Assembly (NCBI GenBank): GCA_944548615.1
Contig: OX155965.1
Location: 19,937,101-20,001,100, forward strand
Length of the DNA: 64,000 nucleotides
Source of the DNA: Micropterix aruncella
Taxonomy: Eukaryota; Arthropoda; Insecta; Lepidoptera; Micropterigidae
Direction: 5' to 3'
Shown: piece by piece, positions 22,942-36,346 of the stretch
Position numbering within the stretch: position 1 is the stretch's first letter
Layout: the number at the start of each line of letters is the position of its first letter
Made by a program: the position numbers and the translations under genes
Notes under the pieces: model-generated
Database searches by the model: none
What the model saw: the letters and a program-made list of their open reading frames with translations, nothing else
What the model was told of the DNA's origin: nothing

Positions 22942-25900
22942 GATCGCCATCCCAATTATGATATAATAATACTTAACCCTCGCCTGCAGGCGCTGAAGTC
23001 GTAGCTTCTTCGGATTCGAATGCTTACTAACCTGCGGGTCTCTTTCTTGACCGTCGCTTCGGAGGCTCGCGTCGAATCTATGTAATATAATTAGCTAGCT
23101 TTGAAAAAGAAAATGTACCTAAGGCTAGCCGGAGGCAGCGGTAGGATTTTGGTGGCTGCCACGTGTATAGCGGCGTGGGAACCCTTTTTGTTATATATAC
23201 TATTTTAATATAAATAGTATGTATCACAAAAGGGATCAGTAGGATTTGTTCATGGGGCCGCTATTTAAGTTAGCTTGGTTTTATTTGTCTAAAAAATAAA
23301 AAAATACCTTCTTTCAGGCGCACGGTAAGAAGTCCACGAGCCGTGAAGGGCAAAGAGAGTCAATATATCCCGCACTAAACTCACCCCACGCACCTGAAGG
23401 TGGAAATAAGTAGAAGACGTGTAGGGGACTCCTCAATCCTAATTGGCGAATGAAAAACTCCTGTCGTGTTTGCGACGATTTTATTTTCCCGGTGAGTAGT
23501 TCCAATAATTGTGATGTATTTTGCCTGGTAAGGAAGCAGAACGTGTTGCTATATAGGAACTCCACCGTGGTCAATTGTAGACCGGGAAGGGTATCTATAA
23601 TATGTTTCAGGATATTAAACCGTTTACCTAGCGTTGTCTCGTCTGTAGATCTGAGTTTAGAACGGAGTTAATGTTTTAAACTCAGATCTACAAACGTGAC
23701 AAACTTATGTCTATAATGAATATTTTGTAAATCGTGAGTATAATAACAGACGCCAATACTCAATATATTATGCCATTGAGTGTTTTTTTACTTAAACAAT
23801 TCATTTTATTATTCGCTTATCACTAATCAACATACTACAGAGAACATTACAAAAAACCAATACATTGAGCAGTGAAATTAATTAAAAAATATAAATTTAA
23901 ATACTAACAATCTGATAAAAACGCATTATTATTCCCCTGTAATCTAAGCCGATGGCGGGTTTTGTGCAAAAGTTTTTTAGAGTATCACCATTTAACCTTT
24001 TTTAAATATCCTAGTTAAAGTAGTTGCCGGGAGGCACCGGGTAGTACCACAAATAACTTCGAGTTTATTTTCGGGGGAATGGGGGGTAAATTTTCAATAA
24101 ATGCCTATTAGGCTATCTCGGGTTGACGTATTACTCAACGTATTATCTATAGTGAGATTTAGGTAAACGATTTGGCTAGCTAGATCGACCAAATACCCCT
24201 TAGTGCTTCACCAGCTACAATGTTTCTCATTAATTTTCGGTAATTTCTCTTGCGAATCAAGGAGGCTCAGAAAAGGTCAGGATAACTTGAAGAGTGTCTC
24301 GAAAAAGAGGGAAGTTTTTATAAATTTAATAAAGCGGCTTAGTCCGAGGCGATAGGGAAAAAGACTTGAGGTCACTGGCTACTATGACTCTTGTATCCTT
24401 CTGCGAGTACAGGCTTTCAGTTCTGCTCCATCTAGCTTACATCCAGTGGAATGGTTGTCTCGCTCAAGATGAATTACGCAACATTTTTCTTTGTTTAGCT
24501 TGATAAACCTGCCATCGGTCCAACACTAGCTGCTGAGAGGATAGCAGGATTATTTGTGTTTTCTATTATTTTCAGTATGCAGTGGAAATGCTGCGTCCCT
24601 GAATGATAATCCAACTACCATTCGAACGTCCGGGGAAATTATTGGTATAGAATCAAATTTTATTATACCTTATACCGGGGAAAATAAAAATATCCCATTG
24701 ACTGTTTTTTTTTATTATTTCATATATACCCTTAATTTTAATATATCTTCCTCCTACAAGAAAAATCCGATCAGTGACGAAATCGTTATTTTTGTCTTAT
24801 TGTATGTACCTTCCAGAAAACTTTTGTCGCTTTCTCTGCGGCAAAAGCCCGATTTCTCCTATATATGACTTCTTGTTCGTTCTCTAACCGTTTAAAATTT
24901 ATTTTCTGAATAAATAAGTATTCTTTACTGCGACAATACGATTAAATACTATACCGAATTTCCCTTATATCAAGAGCCATAAAAAACTAATAATATATAT
25001 ATATATATATATTACAAAGCTTAAACGATATTATATGGTTTATTGTGTATTATTTTGTTACTTTATTTTGGAAAAATATTGACAAGCACCATATGCTATG
25101 TGCAAATAGCTAGGCTTTTCTGAACGGACCGAGAAATAATAATCTAGGTATGCACTAGCGAAAATGAGTAGAAATACAACATCGCGGTTAGTTGATCACT
25201 TTCAACGGTAACGATACCACTCAACAAGAAAAATCAATGAGTGACATATACTCAATAGAATTTATATACTGAATCGCGTTGAGACAAAAAAGTCAAAATC
25301 AAAATACTCGATTAGCAATTTAAATATTACAACTAGTAAGTATGATATATTAACAAGAATAAAAAAATACGACTGGTGTTACAGAAAGTGTTGACATTAA
25401 TTGGACATTTAGACAGGTGTTTTTTGACATTTGGACAGTTTAGATACCCTATGACGCTCGAGATGACATAACGATTCTAACAAATTCGCACACTTCTATA
25501 TCGGTTCAAGCGTTTAGAAGTTATGGTGGAATAAAAAATCAGGGTTTCATCATTATTACATACCGGATTTATTCCGAGTAAAATTGCGTAGTTTTATAAT
25601 TTTCAAAATGTTGGATTGGACTAAATTCGTATGAGCCAAAATCGGTTTTAAAAAATAGGTAAAATTGCGTGGAGAATAATGAAATAAACATTGTATAATT
25701 TATTTTACTAAATTGATAGTCCAAATATTTTTCTTTTTCACTCGGCCTCGAAGAGGGAAAACGAAAAAAAACTGTACTTTCATATGATGAATGTCAACAC
25801 GTACCGCATAATACATCGATTTATTTTAAAGACGCTGCTTTCTCCTTAAATGAGATCAAGGGGTCGTGGAACGTAGCCAATGACACTCGGGAGTACAAAA

Positions 25901-26598
25901 CAATTCTAACAATTCGACACACTTCTAAATCGGCAAGCTTTACAACATTCAATGCACTGATTATAATACAAAAATGACATCCGAAATTATATAGCAAAAA
26001 GTCGCAAGTGAATATAATTTGACCTTTAATGAGCCTTGGAAAGACAAAAGAGTATTTTCTTCAAACTACAATACAGCCGGTGGTGACGATAAGAAAAAAT
26101 AAAAGAAACTTACAATAAAATTCAAAAAGAAAAAGCGAAATTTAATACCAAAAATGGAAAAAATATATTATATTTAAGGCTCGCAAGAAATCTAATATAA
26201 TTAGCTAGCTTTGAAAAAGAAATTGTAACTAAGGCTATCGGAGGCAGCGGTAGTATTTGGGTGGCTGCCACGTGCATAGCGGCGTGGGAACCCTTTTTGT
26301 TATATATTTTATTCAAATATGAATAGAATATAGAACAAAATGTATCATTAGGATATGTTCATGGGGCCGCTATTTAAGTTAGCTTAGTTTTATTATTCAA
26401 AAAAAAAAAATATCTAATTTCAGGCGCATGGTAAGATGTCCTCGAGCCGGCTGGTGATAAGAGAGACAATAACTCTCGCACTAAACTCACCCTACGCACC
26501 TGATGAAGGAAATATGTAGCGGGCACTCCTCATTGGTGAATGAGAAACTCCAGGTGTGCGATGATTTTATTGTCCCGGTGAGTAGTTGCAATCATTGT

Positions 26599-26921
26599 AT
26601 GTGTGTATGTATGTGTATGTATATATGTATATATTCTTATGTATTATGCAATGCAACGTAAGTTCATAACATCAAAAGAGTCAGCTCATCGATACCATTG
26701 ATTTTTTTAAATCAATGTCGATACCTTTAAACAAAAAGCAGCATCCCTAGATACGGGTCTCTGACCTAGTTAGGAATGCGGATAGACATTTTCACCATAG
26801 GATGTGCTCAATCTCTCCCAACTCAACCATAGTATGTTAATGGTGTGTATATGACATAATTATAAAGTTATTGTAAATTAATAAATAAAATTAAAAAAAA
26901 TAAAAAAAAAATAAAAAAAAA
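26599..26921 (+). mobile_element. A-tailed retroposon in module A, unit 5
   Basis: Same site and duplication (26594-26598 and 26922-26926), 323 bp as in unit 4. Identical placement shows it was copied by array expansion, not inserted again. Confidence 0.8.
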
Positions 26922-29369
26922 ATTGTGATGTCTTTTACCCTGGTGAGGAAGCAGAACTATATAGGAACTCCACACCGGTCAATTGTGGACCTGCTGTGTT
27001 TTGGCCCATTTCAATAATTTCGGTGAGGGGTATGTATAAAATGTCTCAGGATATTATACCGTTTACCTAGCGTCATCTTTGTTTTAAACTCAGATCGACA
27101 TACGAGACAAACCTATTTTATTGTAATACCTATTTATTTATTGCTTGCGATCGAGCACGATGCTTATTATTAAGCACAAAGAGATCCTCTTTATATAACA
27201 AGTTAGAGTTATGGTCGATCTAGCTGGCCAAAAGTATTTTTGTAGTGTAATTGTTTTAGGGCTCATTTTTAAATTTAATAATTTTGTTATGATTACGTCA
27301 TTGGAAGTACATGTTGAAAAAAAAACACGGATATGACGTCCTTATTTACAACATCCTTTATTATAAGCGGTTTATACAAAGATGCTGTAGCCTATATTAA
27401 ATATTTGGCTTTCTATATCTCTGTATTCACCGAGCTGCAGGTTAAACGGCTCAACCGATTGACTTGAGATTTGAAACATAAACATCTTTGGGGTCAAGTA
27501 ATCGGTTTGATTTATGAAAAGTTTCCAAAAAATCAAAATGGTTAAAAAATTACAAATTTACAAAAGTTCAAAAATATGTCTTGCTGGCGCGGGCTAAATA
27601 TTGAAATTTGAAACATAGACTCTTAAGGGGTCAAGCAAGCAATGTGATTCATAAAAAGTATTAAAAAAGTTAAAGATTTTTAATTTAAAATAGTACCAAC
27701 GTCAAATGAATACCAAAACTTTTATGGTGATATATGCCCTGCAGGCCCGGGCTAAACATTGAAATGTAGGTATTACGTAAACACAGAAATTTTACAGCAT
27801 TCAATGCACCGATTATAATAGAAAACCAGCACTCGAAATTATATAGCTGAAAATCGCAAGTCAGTTAAATTTGACTTACAAGTTCACACCTGTAATAACA
27901 GAAGTTCCAGAAATAAAACTCCCCCCTCTGTTATGAGTCAAAATGCTGGGTTCAAAAGCTTCACGAGACTTTGATGGAAATTTTCTAGAAGCCTCTGGAA
28001 GTATCTTCTAGTGTAAAATAACCTAAACTATACTTAGGATAGGTAGCAATTTCAGAGGAAATATACTCTTGGTACTGCACTATTAAAGAGGAAAAGGAAT
28101 AAATTATCTGAACCGTCGAATCCCCATTTCTAAGCTACCGGTACAATGAATCATGCACATTCGCTAAGCCGTCGCGTAATCTGCTTATTCCGCAGCTTGG
28201 TCTGCGACTTCTCAGAATACAAGGGTAGTACTTTCAAACAGACACTGCTTTATATTTTGCTCTGTTTCAGGCGAAGCACGTTCAACATGACCGGTCTCCA
28301 ATACTTAATTTGGATCGCGTTCAGCTCACCTCTCTTCAGCCAAACTTCACTAAATAAATACCTGTTTTCGAAGATCAACATAATCCACCACCACTACCGC
28401 ACGCAATTACCTATATCGGTAGAATTTTAAAACATTGTATACATTGTAATATATACATACTTTATTGCAAATAATAATTGATTATGACTCTAGCATTTTT
28501 TAATCAATCCTAGGGTTTCTTGGCGATTCTTTCACAATTTAAGTATGGTATTATTTGATATGCGGATTTACTTAAATAATGGTATTTTAAAATAAATTTT
28601 CAAGTTTGTATAATTTCCCAATTGTCACTCATATTAAAGATTATTGCGTATATCCACATTCTACTGAGAGTTATATTTTAAATGTTATTTCAATTGCATA
28701 ATTTAGTATCCCATTTTGACTGTCCGGTTTACATAATATACTACTTAGATTATTTGCTTTCCCATTTTATTAAAACATATTAAATAGGTAGCACATTGCG
28801 GCACGTACGTTTATGTCTGAAAACTCGGATGAATCAAAGACTATTTGACTATATGGCTCTTTGAAAAGTCGGTATTATAAATATATAATGGATGGCAAAT
28901 ATTAACTTTTCTGTTTTATCTTCCAAGTATTTTCTCTGCAACTCTACCACACCACGAATGATTTTCCACTAGTAGGACACCACATTTTTATCCACATTAT
29001 TTTCTTGCGGAATAATAATATCCTAAGGAAATTCTAGTAATTTTGTGTCACCGTGAATTTGGTCTAACATTATTACTGTTTTATTGTGCATTTCAATGCT
29101 CTTTAATGGCTAATAGCTAATATTGCCCCTGTCGAATTTCAAATTTCCCGCCTATCAGCACATGGTTATCAAATCTCGCAGTATTTTTTTTTTAATTATT
29201 GTCTCCGATCGCTATTAATAATGTTTTTTTTTATAAATATATATTTCTAAGTTTATTCTGTCGTTTTAAAGATCGTTTATCATAAAGTAATTTTATGCTT
29301 TAAAAAACCAGTTTTTTTTAATAAATTATAGAACGGCGGTAAAGTCTATACTCTTCGGCTAACAGAGTC

Positions 29370-29377
29370 TATAAATA
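29370..29377 (+). promoter_or_regulatory. TATA box, unit 5
   Basis: TATAAATA, 108 bp before the ORF107 ATG. Confidence 0.55.
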
Positions 29378-29477
29378 TCGTTAGCATAGCAACGAGTTTG
29401 TTTATTCTCATAGAAGGATTTGTGTGACAGATCGCTTTCAACAAGGTCTTCCTAATCTATTCTAATCAACTAAAAGA

Positions 29478-29801
29478 ATGAATAGGGGCTGCGTAAACGC
29501 GATCGAAAAAGGGGAGAAGACTCCAGGGAAGCGAGAGATGGTAAAATTCGGCGATCCTCTGAAGGACATAAGGTATTTATACGAAGACGAGGTGAAACGT
29601 GTTCGATTTGAGTGTCCACCTGTCAGGGTTGTGTATTATTATGCAGCCGACGACGAGGAAGAGGAATATTACGACGAGGAAGAGGTGGATATTGCCGCGA
29701 AGAAAAAGAAGTCACGGATTTCGCGATTATTCGGATGTTGCTGTAGATGTAAAAGAATAATCGCGAACATCTTCTTTTTCTCGACTTCCACCTGTCGCTG
29801 A
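29478..29801 (+). CDS. Array ORF107, unit 5 copy (K18, S102)
   Basis: Two residues differ from the unit 1 form: Lys for Glu at 18 (GAG to AAG) and Ser for Ala at 102 (GCG to TCG). Both changes are shared with unit 6, which otherwise groups with unit 7 in its left half. This suggests exchange between neighbours. The RVRF, acidic, basic and Cys segments are unchanged. Confidence 0.55.
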   Translation: MNRGCVNAIEKGEKTPGKREMVKFGDPLKDIRYLYEDEVKRVRFECPPVRVVYYYAADDEEEEYYDEEEVDIAAKKKKSRISRLFGCCCRCKRIIANIFFFSTSTCR

Positions 29802-32800
29802 GATCGCCATCCCAATTATGATATAATAATACTTAACCCTCGCCTGCAGGCGCTGAAGTCGTAGCTTCTTCGGATTCGAATGCTTACTAACCTGCGGGTC
29901 TCTTTCTTGACCGTCGCTTCGGAGGCTCGCGTCGAATCTATGTAATATAATTAGCTAGCTTTGAAAAAGAAAATGTACCTAAGGCTAGCCGGAGGCAGCG
30001 GTAGGATTTTGGTGGCTGCCACGTGTATAGCGGCGTGGGAACCCTTTTTGTTATATATACTATTTTAATATAAATAGTATGTATCACAAAAGGGATCAGT
30101 AGGATTTGTTCATGGGGCCGCTATTTAAGTTAGCTTGGTTTTATTTGTCTAAAAAATAAAAAAATACCTTCTTTCAGGCGCACGGTAAGAAGTCCACGAG
30201 CCGTGAAGGGCAAAGAGAGTCAATATATCCCGCACTAAACTCACCCCACGCACCTGAAGGTGGAAATAAGTAGAAGACGTGTAGGGGACTCCTCAATCCT
30301 AATTGGCGAATGAAAAACTCCTGTCGTGTTTGCGACGATTTTATTTTCCCGGTGAGTAGTTCCAATAATTGTGATGTATTTTGCCTGGTGAGGAAGCAGA
30401 ACGTGTTGCTATATAGGAACTCCACCGTGGTCAATTGTAGACCGGGAAGGGTATCTATAATATGTTTCAGGATATTAAACCGTTTACCTAGCGTTGTCTC
30501 GTCTGTAGATCTGAGTTTAGAACGGAGTTAATGTTTTAAACTCAGATCTACAAACGTGACAAACTTATGTCTATAATGAATATTTTGTAAATCGTGAGTA
30601 TAATAACAGACGCCAATACTCAATATATTATGCCATTGAGTGTTTTTTTACTTAAACAATTCATTTTATTATTCGCTTATCACTAATCAACATACTACAG
30701 AGAACATTACAAAAAACCAATACATTGAGCAGTGAAATTAATTAAAAAATATAAATTTAAATACTAACAATCTGATAAAAACGCATTATTATTCCCCTGT
30801 AATCTAAGCCGATGGCGGGTTTTGTGCAAAAGTTTTTTAGAGTATCACCATTTAACCTTTTTTAAATATCCTAGTTAAAGTAGTTGCCGGGAGGCACCGG
30901 GTAGTACCACAAATAACTTCGAGTTTATTTTCGGGGGAATGGGGGGTAAATTTTCAATAAATGCCTATTAGGCTATCTCGGGTTGACGTATTACTCAACG
31001 TATTATCTATAGTGAGATTTAGGTAAACGATTTGGCTAGCTAGATCGACCAAATACCCCTTAGTGCTTCACCAGCTACAATGTTTCTCATTAATTTTCGG
31101 TAATTTCTCTTGCGAATCAAGGAGGCTCAGAAAAGGTCAGGATAACTTGAAGAGTGTCTCGAAAAAGAGGGAAGTTTTTATAAATTTAATAAAGCGGCTT
31201 AGTCCGAGGCGATAGGGAAAAAGACTTGAGGTCACTGGCTACTATGACTCTTGTATCCTTCTGCGAGTACAGGCTTTCAGTTCTGCTCCATCTAGCTTAC
31301 ATCCAGTGGAATGGTTGTCTCGCTCAAGATGAATTACGCAACATTTTTCTTTGTTTAGCTTGATAAACCTGCCATCGGTCCAACACTAGCTGCTGAGAGG
31401 ATAGCAGGATTATTTGTGTTTTCTATTATTTTCAGTATGCAGTGGAAATGCTGCGTCCCTGAATGATAATCCAACTACCATTCGAACGTCCGGGGAAATT
31501 ATTGGTATAGAATCAAATTTTATTATACCTTATACCGGGGAAAATAAAAATATCCCATTGACTGTTTTTTTTTATTATTTCATATATACCCTTAATTTTA
31601 ATATATCTTCCTCCTACAAGAAAAATCCGATCAGTGACGAAATCGTTATTTTTGTCTTATTGTATGTACCTTCCAGAAAACTTTTGTCGCTTTCTCTGCG
31701 GCAAAAGCCCGATTTCTCCTATATATGACTTCTTGTTCGTTCTCTAACCGTTTAAAATTTATTTTCTGAATAAATAAGTATTCTTTACTGCGACAATACG
31801 ATTAAATACTATACCGAATTTCCCTTATATCAAGAGCCATAAAAAACTAATAATATATATATATATATATATATTACAAAGCTTAAACGATATTATATGG
31901 TTTATTGTGTATTATTTTGTTACTTTATTTTGGAAAAATATTGACAAGCACCATATGCTATGTGCAAATAGCTAGGCTTTTCTGAACGGACCGAGAAATA
32001 ATAATCTAGGTATGCACTAGCGAAAATGAGTAGAAATACAACATCGCGGTTAGTTGATCACTTTCAACGGTAACGATACCACTCAACAAGAAAAATCAAT
32101 GAGTGACATATACTCAATAGAATTTATATACTGAATCGCGTTGAGACAAAAAAGTCAAAATCAAAATACTCGATTAGCAATTTAAATATTACAACTAGTA
32201 AGTATGATATATTAACAAGAATAAAAAAATACGACTGGTGTTACAGAAAGTGTTGACATTAATTGGACATTTAGACAGGTGTTTTTTGACATTTGGACAG
32301 TTTAGATACCCTATGACGCTCGAGATGACATAACGATTCTAACAAATTCGCACACTTCTATATCGGTTCAAGCGTTTAGAAGTTATGGTGGAATAAAAAA
32401 TCAGGGTTTCATCATTATTACATACCGGATTTATTCCGAGTAAAATTGCGTAGTTTTATAATTTTCAAAATGTTGGATTGGACTAAATTCGTATGAGCCA
32501 AAATCGGTTTTAAAAAATAGGTAAAATTGCGTGGAGAATAATAAAATAAACATTGTATAATTTATTTTACTAAATTGATAGTCCAAATATTTTTCTTTTT
32601 CACTCGGCCTCGAAGAGGGAAAACGAAAAAAAACTGTACTTTCATATGATGAATGTCAACACGTACCGCATAATACATCGATTTATTTTAAAGACGCTGC
32701 TTTCTCCTTAAATGAGATCAAGGGGTCGTGGAACGTAGCCAATGACACTCGGGAGTACAAAACAATTCTAACAATTCGACACACTTCTAAATCGGCAAGC

Positions 32801-35800
32801 TTTACAACATTCAATGCACTGATTATAATACAAAAATGACATCCGAAATTATATAGCAAAAAGTCGCAAGTGAATATAATTTGACCTTTAATGAGCCTTG
32901 GAAAGACAAAAGAGTATTTTCTTCAAACTACAATACAGCCGGTGGTGACGATAAGAAAAAATAAAAGAAACTTACAATAAAATTCAAAAAGAAAAAGCGA
33001 AATTTAATACCAAAAATGGAAAAAATATATTATATTTAAGGCTCGCAAGAAATCTAATATAATTAGCTAGCTTTGAAAAAGAAATTGTAACTAAGGCTAT
33101 CGGAGGCAGCGGTAGTATTTGGGTGGCTGCCACGTGCATAGCGGCGTGGGAACCCTTTTTGTTATGTATTTTATTCAAATATGAATAGAATATAGAACAA
33201 AATGTATCATTAGGATATGTTCATGGGGCCGCTATTTAAGTTAGCTTAGTTTTATTTTTCAAGAAAAAAAAAAAAACCTAATTTCAGGCGCATGGTAAGA
33301 TGTCCTCGAGCCGGCTGGTGATAAGAGAGACAATAACTCTCGCACTAAACTCACCCTACGCACCTGATGAAGGAAATATATAGCGGGCACTGCTCATTGG
33401 TGAATGAGAAACTCCTACCGTGTGTGCGATGATTTTATTGTCCCGGTGAGTAGTTGCAATCATTGTGATGTCTTTTACCCTGGTGAGGAAGCAGAACCTG
33501 TTACTATATAGGAACTCCACACCGGTCAATTGTGGACCTGCTGTGTTTTGGCCCATTTCAATAATTTCGGTGAGGGGTATGTATAAAATGTCTCAGGATA
33601 TTATACCGTTTACCTAGCGTCATCTTTGTTTTAAACTCAGATCGACATACGAGACAAACCTATTTTATTGTAATACCTATTTATTTATTGCTTGCGATCG
33701 AGCACGAAGCTTATTATTAGGCACAAAGAGATCCTCTTTATATAACAAGTTAGAGTTATGGTCGATCTAGCTGGCCAAAAGTATTTTTGTAGTGTAATTG
33801 TTTTAGGGCTCATTTTTAAATTTAATAATTTTGTTATGATTACGTCATTGGAAGTACATGTTGAAAAAAAAACACGGATATGACGTCCTTATTTACAACA
33901 TCCTTTATTATAAGCGGTATATACAAGGATGCTGTAACCTATATTAAATATTTGGCTTTCTATATCTCTGTATTCACCGAGCTACAGGTTAAACGGCTCA
34001 ACCGATTGACTTGAGATTTGAAACATAAACATCTTTGGGGTCAAGTAATCGGTTTGATTTATGAAAAGTTTCCAAAAAATCAAAATGGTTAAAAAATTAC
34101 AAATTTACAAAAGTTCAAAAATATGTCTTGCTGGCGCGGGCTAAATATTGAAATTTGAAACATAGACTCTTAAGGGGCAAGCAAGCAATGTGATTCATAA
34201 AAAGTATTAAAAAAGTTAAAGATTTTTAATTTAAAATAGTACCAACGTCAAATGAATACCAAAACTTTTATGGTGATATATGCCCTGCAGGCCCGGGCTA
34301 AACATTGAAATGTAGGTATTACGTAAACACAGAAATTTTACAGCATTCAATGCACCGATTATAATAGAAAACCAGCACTCGAAATTATATAGCTGAAAAT
34401 CGCAAGTCAGTTAAATTTGACTTACAAGTTCACACCTGTAATAACAGAAGTTCCAGAAATAAAACTCCCCCCTCTGTTATGAGTCAAAATGCTGGGTTCA
34501 AAAGCTTCACGAGACTTTGATGGAAATTTTCTAGAAGCCTCTGGAAGTATCTTCTAGTGTAAAATAACCTAAACTATACTTAGGATAGGTAGCAATTTCA
34601 GAGGAAATATACTCTTGGTACTGCACTATTAAAGAGGAAAAGGAATAAATTATCTGAACCGTCGAATCCCCATTTCTAAGCTACCGGTACAATGAATCAT
34701 GCACACTCGCTAAGCCGTCGCGTAATCTGCTTATTCCGCAGCTTGGTCTGCGACTTCTCAGAATACAAGGGTAGTACTTTCAAACAGACACTGCTTTATA
34801 TTTTGCTCTGTTTCAGGCGAAGCACGTTCAACATGACCGGTCTCCAATACTTAATTTGGATCGCGTTCAGCTCACCTCTCTTCAGCCAAACTTCACTAAA
34901 TAAATACCTGTTTTCGAAGATCAACATAATCCACCACCACTACCGCACGCAATTACCTATATCGGTAGAATTTTAAAACATTGTATACATTGTAATATAT
35001 ACATACTTTATTGCAAATAATAATTGATTATGACTCTAGCATTTTTTAATCAATCCTAGGGTTTCTTGGCGATTCTTTCACAATTTAAGTATGGTATTAT
35101 TTGATATGCGGATTTACTTAAATAATGGTATTTTAAAATAAATTTTCAAGTTTGTATAATTTCCCAATTGTCACTCATATTAAAGATTATTGCGTATATC
35201 CACATTCTACTGAGAGTTATATTTTAAATGTTATTTCAATTGCATAATTTAGTATCCCATTTTGACTGTCCGGTTTACATAATATACTACTTAGATTATT
35301 TGCTTTCCCATTTTATTAAAACATATTAAATAGGTAGCACATTGCGGCACGTACGTTTATGTCTGAAAACTCGGATGAATCAAAGACTATTTGACTATAT
35401 GGCTCTTTGAAAAGTCGGTATTATAAATATATAATGGATGGCAAATATTAACTTTTCTGTTTTATCTTCCAAGTATTTTCTCTGCAACTCTACCACACCA
35501 CGAATGATTTTCCACTAGTAGGACACCACATTTTTATCCACATTATTTTCTTGCGGAATAATAATATCCTAAGGAAATTCTAGTAATTTTGTGTCACCGT
35601 GAATTTGGTCTAACATTATTACTGTTTTATTGTGCATTTCAATGCTCTTTAATGGCTAATAGCTAATATTGCCCCTGTCGAATTTCAAATTTCCCGCCTA
35701 TCAGCACATGGTTATCAAATCTCGCAGTATTTTTTTTTAATTATTGTCTCCGATCGCTATTAATAATGTTTTTTTTTATAAATATATATTTCTAAGTTTA

Positions 35801-35914
35801 TTCTGTCGTTTTAAAGATCGTTTATCATAAAGTAATTTTATGCTTTAAAAAACCAGTTTTTTTTAATAAATTATAGAACGGCGGTAAAGTCTATACTCTT
35901 CGGCTAACAGAGTC

Positions 35915-35922
35915 TATAAATA
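35915..35922 (+). promoter_or_regulatory. TATA box, unit 6
   Basis: TATAAATA, 108 bp before the ORF107 ATG. Confidence 0.55.
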
Positions 35923-36022
35923 TCGTTAGCATAGCAACGAGTTTGTTTATTCTCATAGAAGGATTTGTGTGACAGATCGCTTTCAACAAGGTCTTCCTAA
36001 TCTATTCTAATCAACTAAAAGA

Positions 36023-36346
36023 ATGAATAGGGGCTGCGTAAACGCGATCGAAAAAGGGGAGAAGACTCCAGGGAAGCGAGAGATGGTAAAATTCGGCGAT
36101 CCTCTGAAGGACATAAGGTATTTATACGAAGACGAGGTGAAACGTGTTCGATTTGAGTGTCCACCTGTCAGGGTTGTGTATTATTATGCAGCCGACGACG
36201 AGGAAGAGGAATATTACGACGAGGAAGAGGTGGATATTGCCGCGAAGAAAAAGAAGTCACGGATTTCGCGATTATTCGGATGTTGCTGTAGATGTAAAAG
36301 AATAATCGCGAACATCTTCTTTTTCTCGACTTCCACCTGTCGCTGA
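36023..36346 (+). CDS. Array ORF107, unit 6 copy (K18, S102)
   Basis: The protein equals the unit 5 copy. The promoter is intact with its TATA box at 35915. The upstream T-run is one base shorter than in units 3-5, so the ORF sits one base closer to the unit start after correcting for the retroposon. Confidence 0.55.
   Translation: MNRGCVNAIEKGEKTPGKREMVKFGDPLKDIRYLYEDEVKRVRFECPPVRVVYYYAADDEEEEYYDEEEVDIAAKKKKSRISRLFGCCCRCKRIIANIFFFSTSTCR

Larger units (their letters stand above)
18472..25331 (+). repeat. Tandem array unit 4 (6860 bp)
   Basis: This unit is nearly identical to unit 5, which differs in length by 2 bp. The pair shares private variants such as CACATTCGCTAAGCC near 21296 and 28156, and a TTTTTTTACTTAAAC tract near 23785 and 30645 (the latter also in unit 6). 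It carries the retroposon at 19739-20061. Module A is 19318-20252 and module B is 23064-23704. Confidence 0.97.
25332..32193 (+). repeat. Tandem array unit 5 (6862 bp)
   Basis: This is a sister copy of unit 4, with the retroposon at 26599-26921. Its 107-codon ORF resembles unit 6 rather than unit 4, sharing Lys18 and Ser102, so the unit looks mosaic. Module A is 26178-27112 and module B is 29924-30564. Confidence 0.97.
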
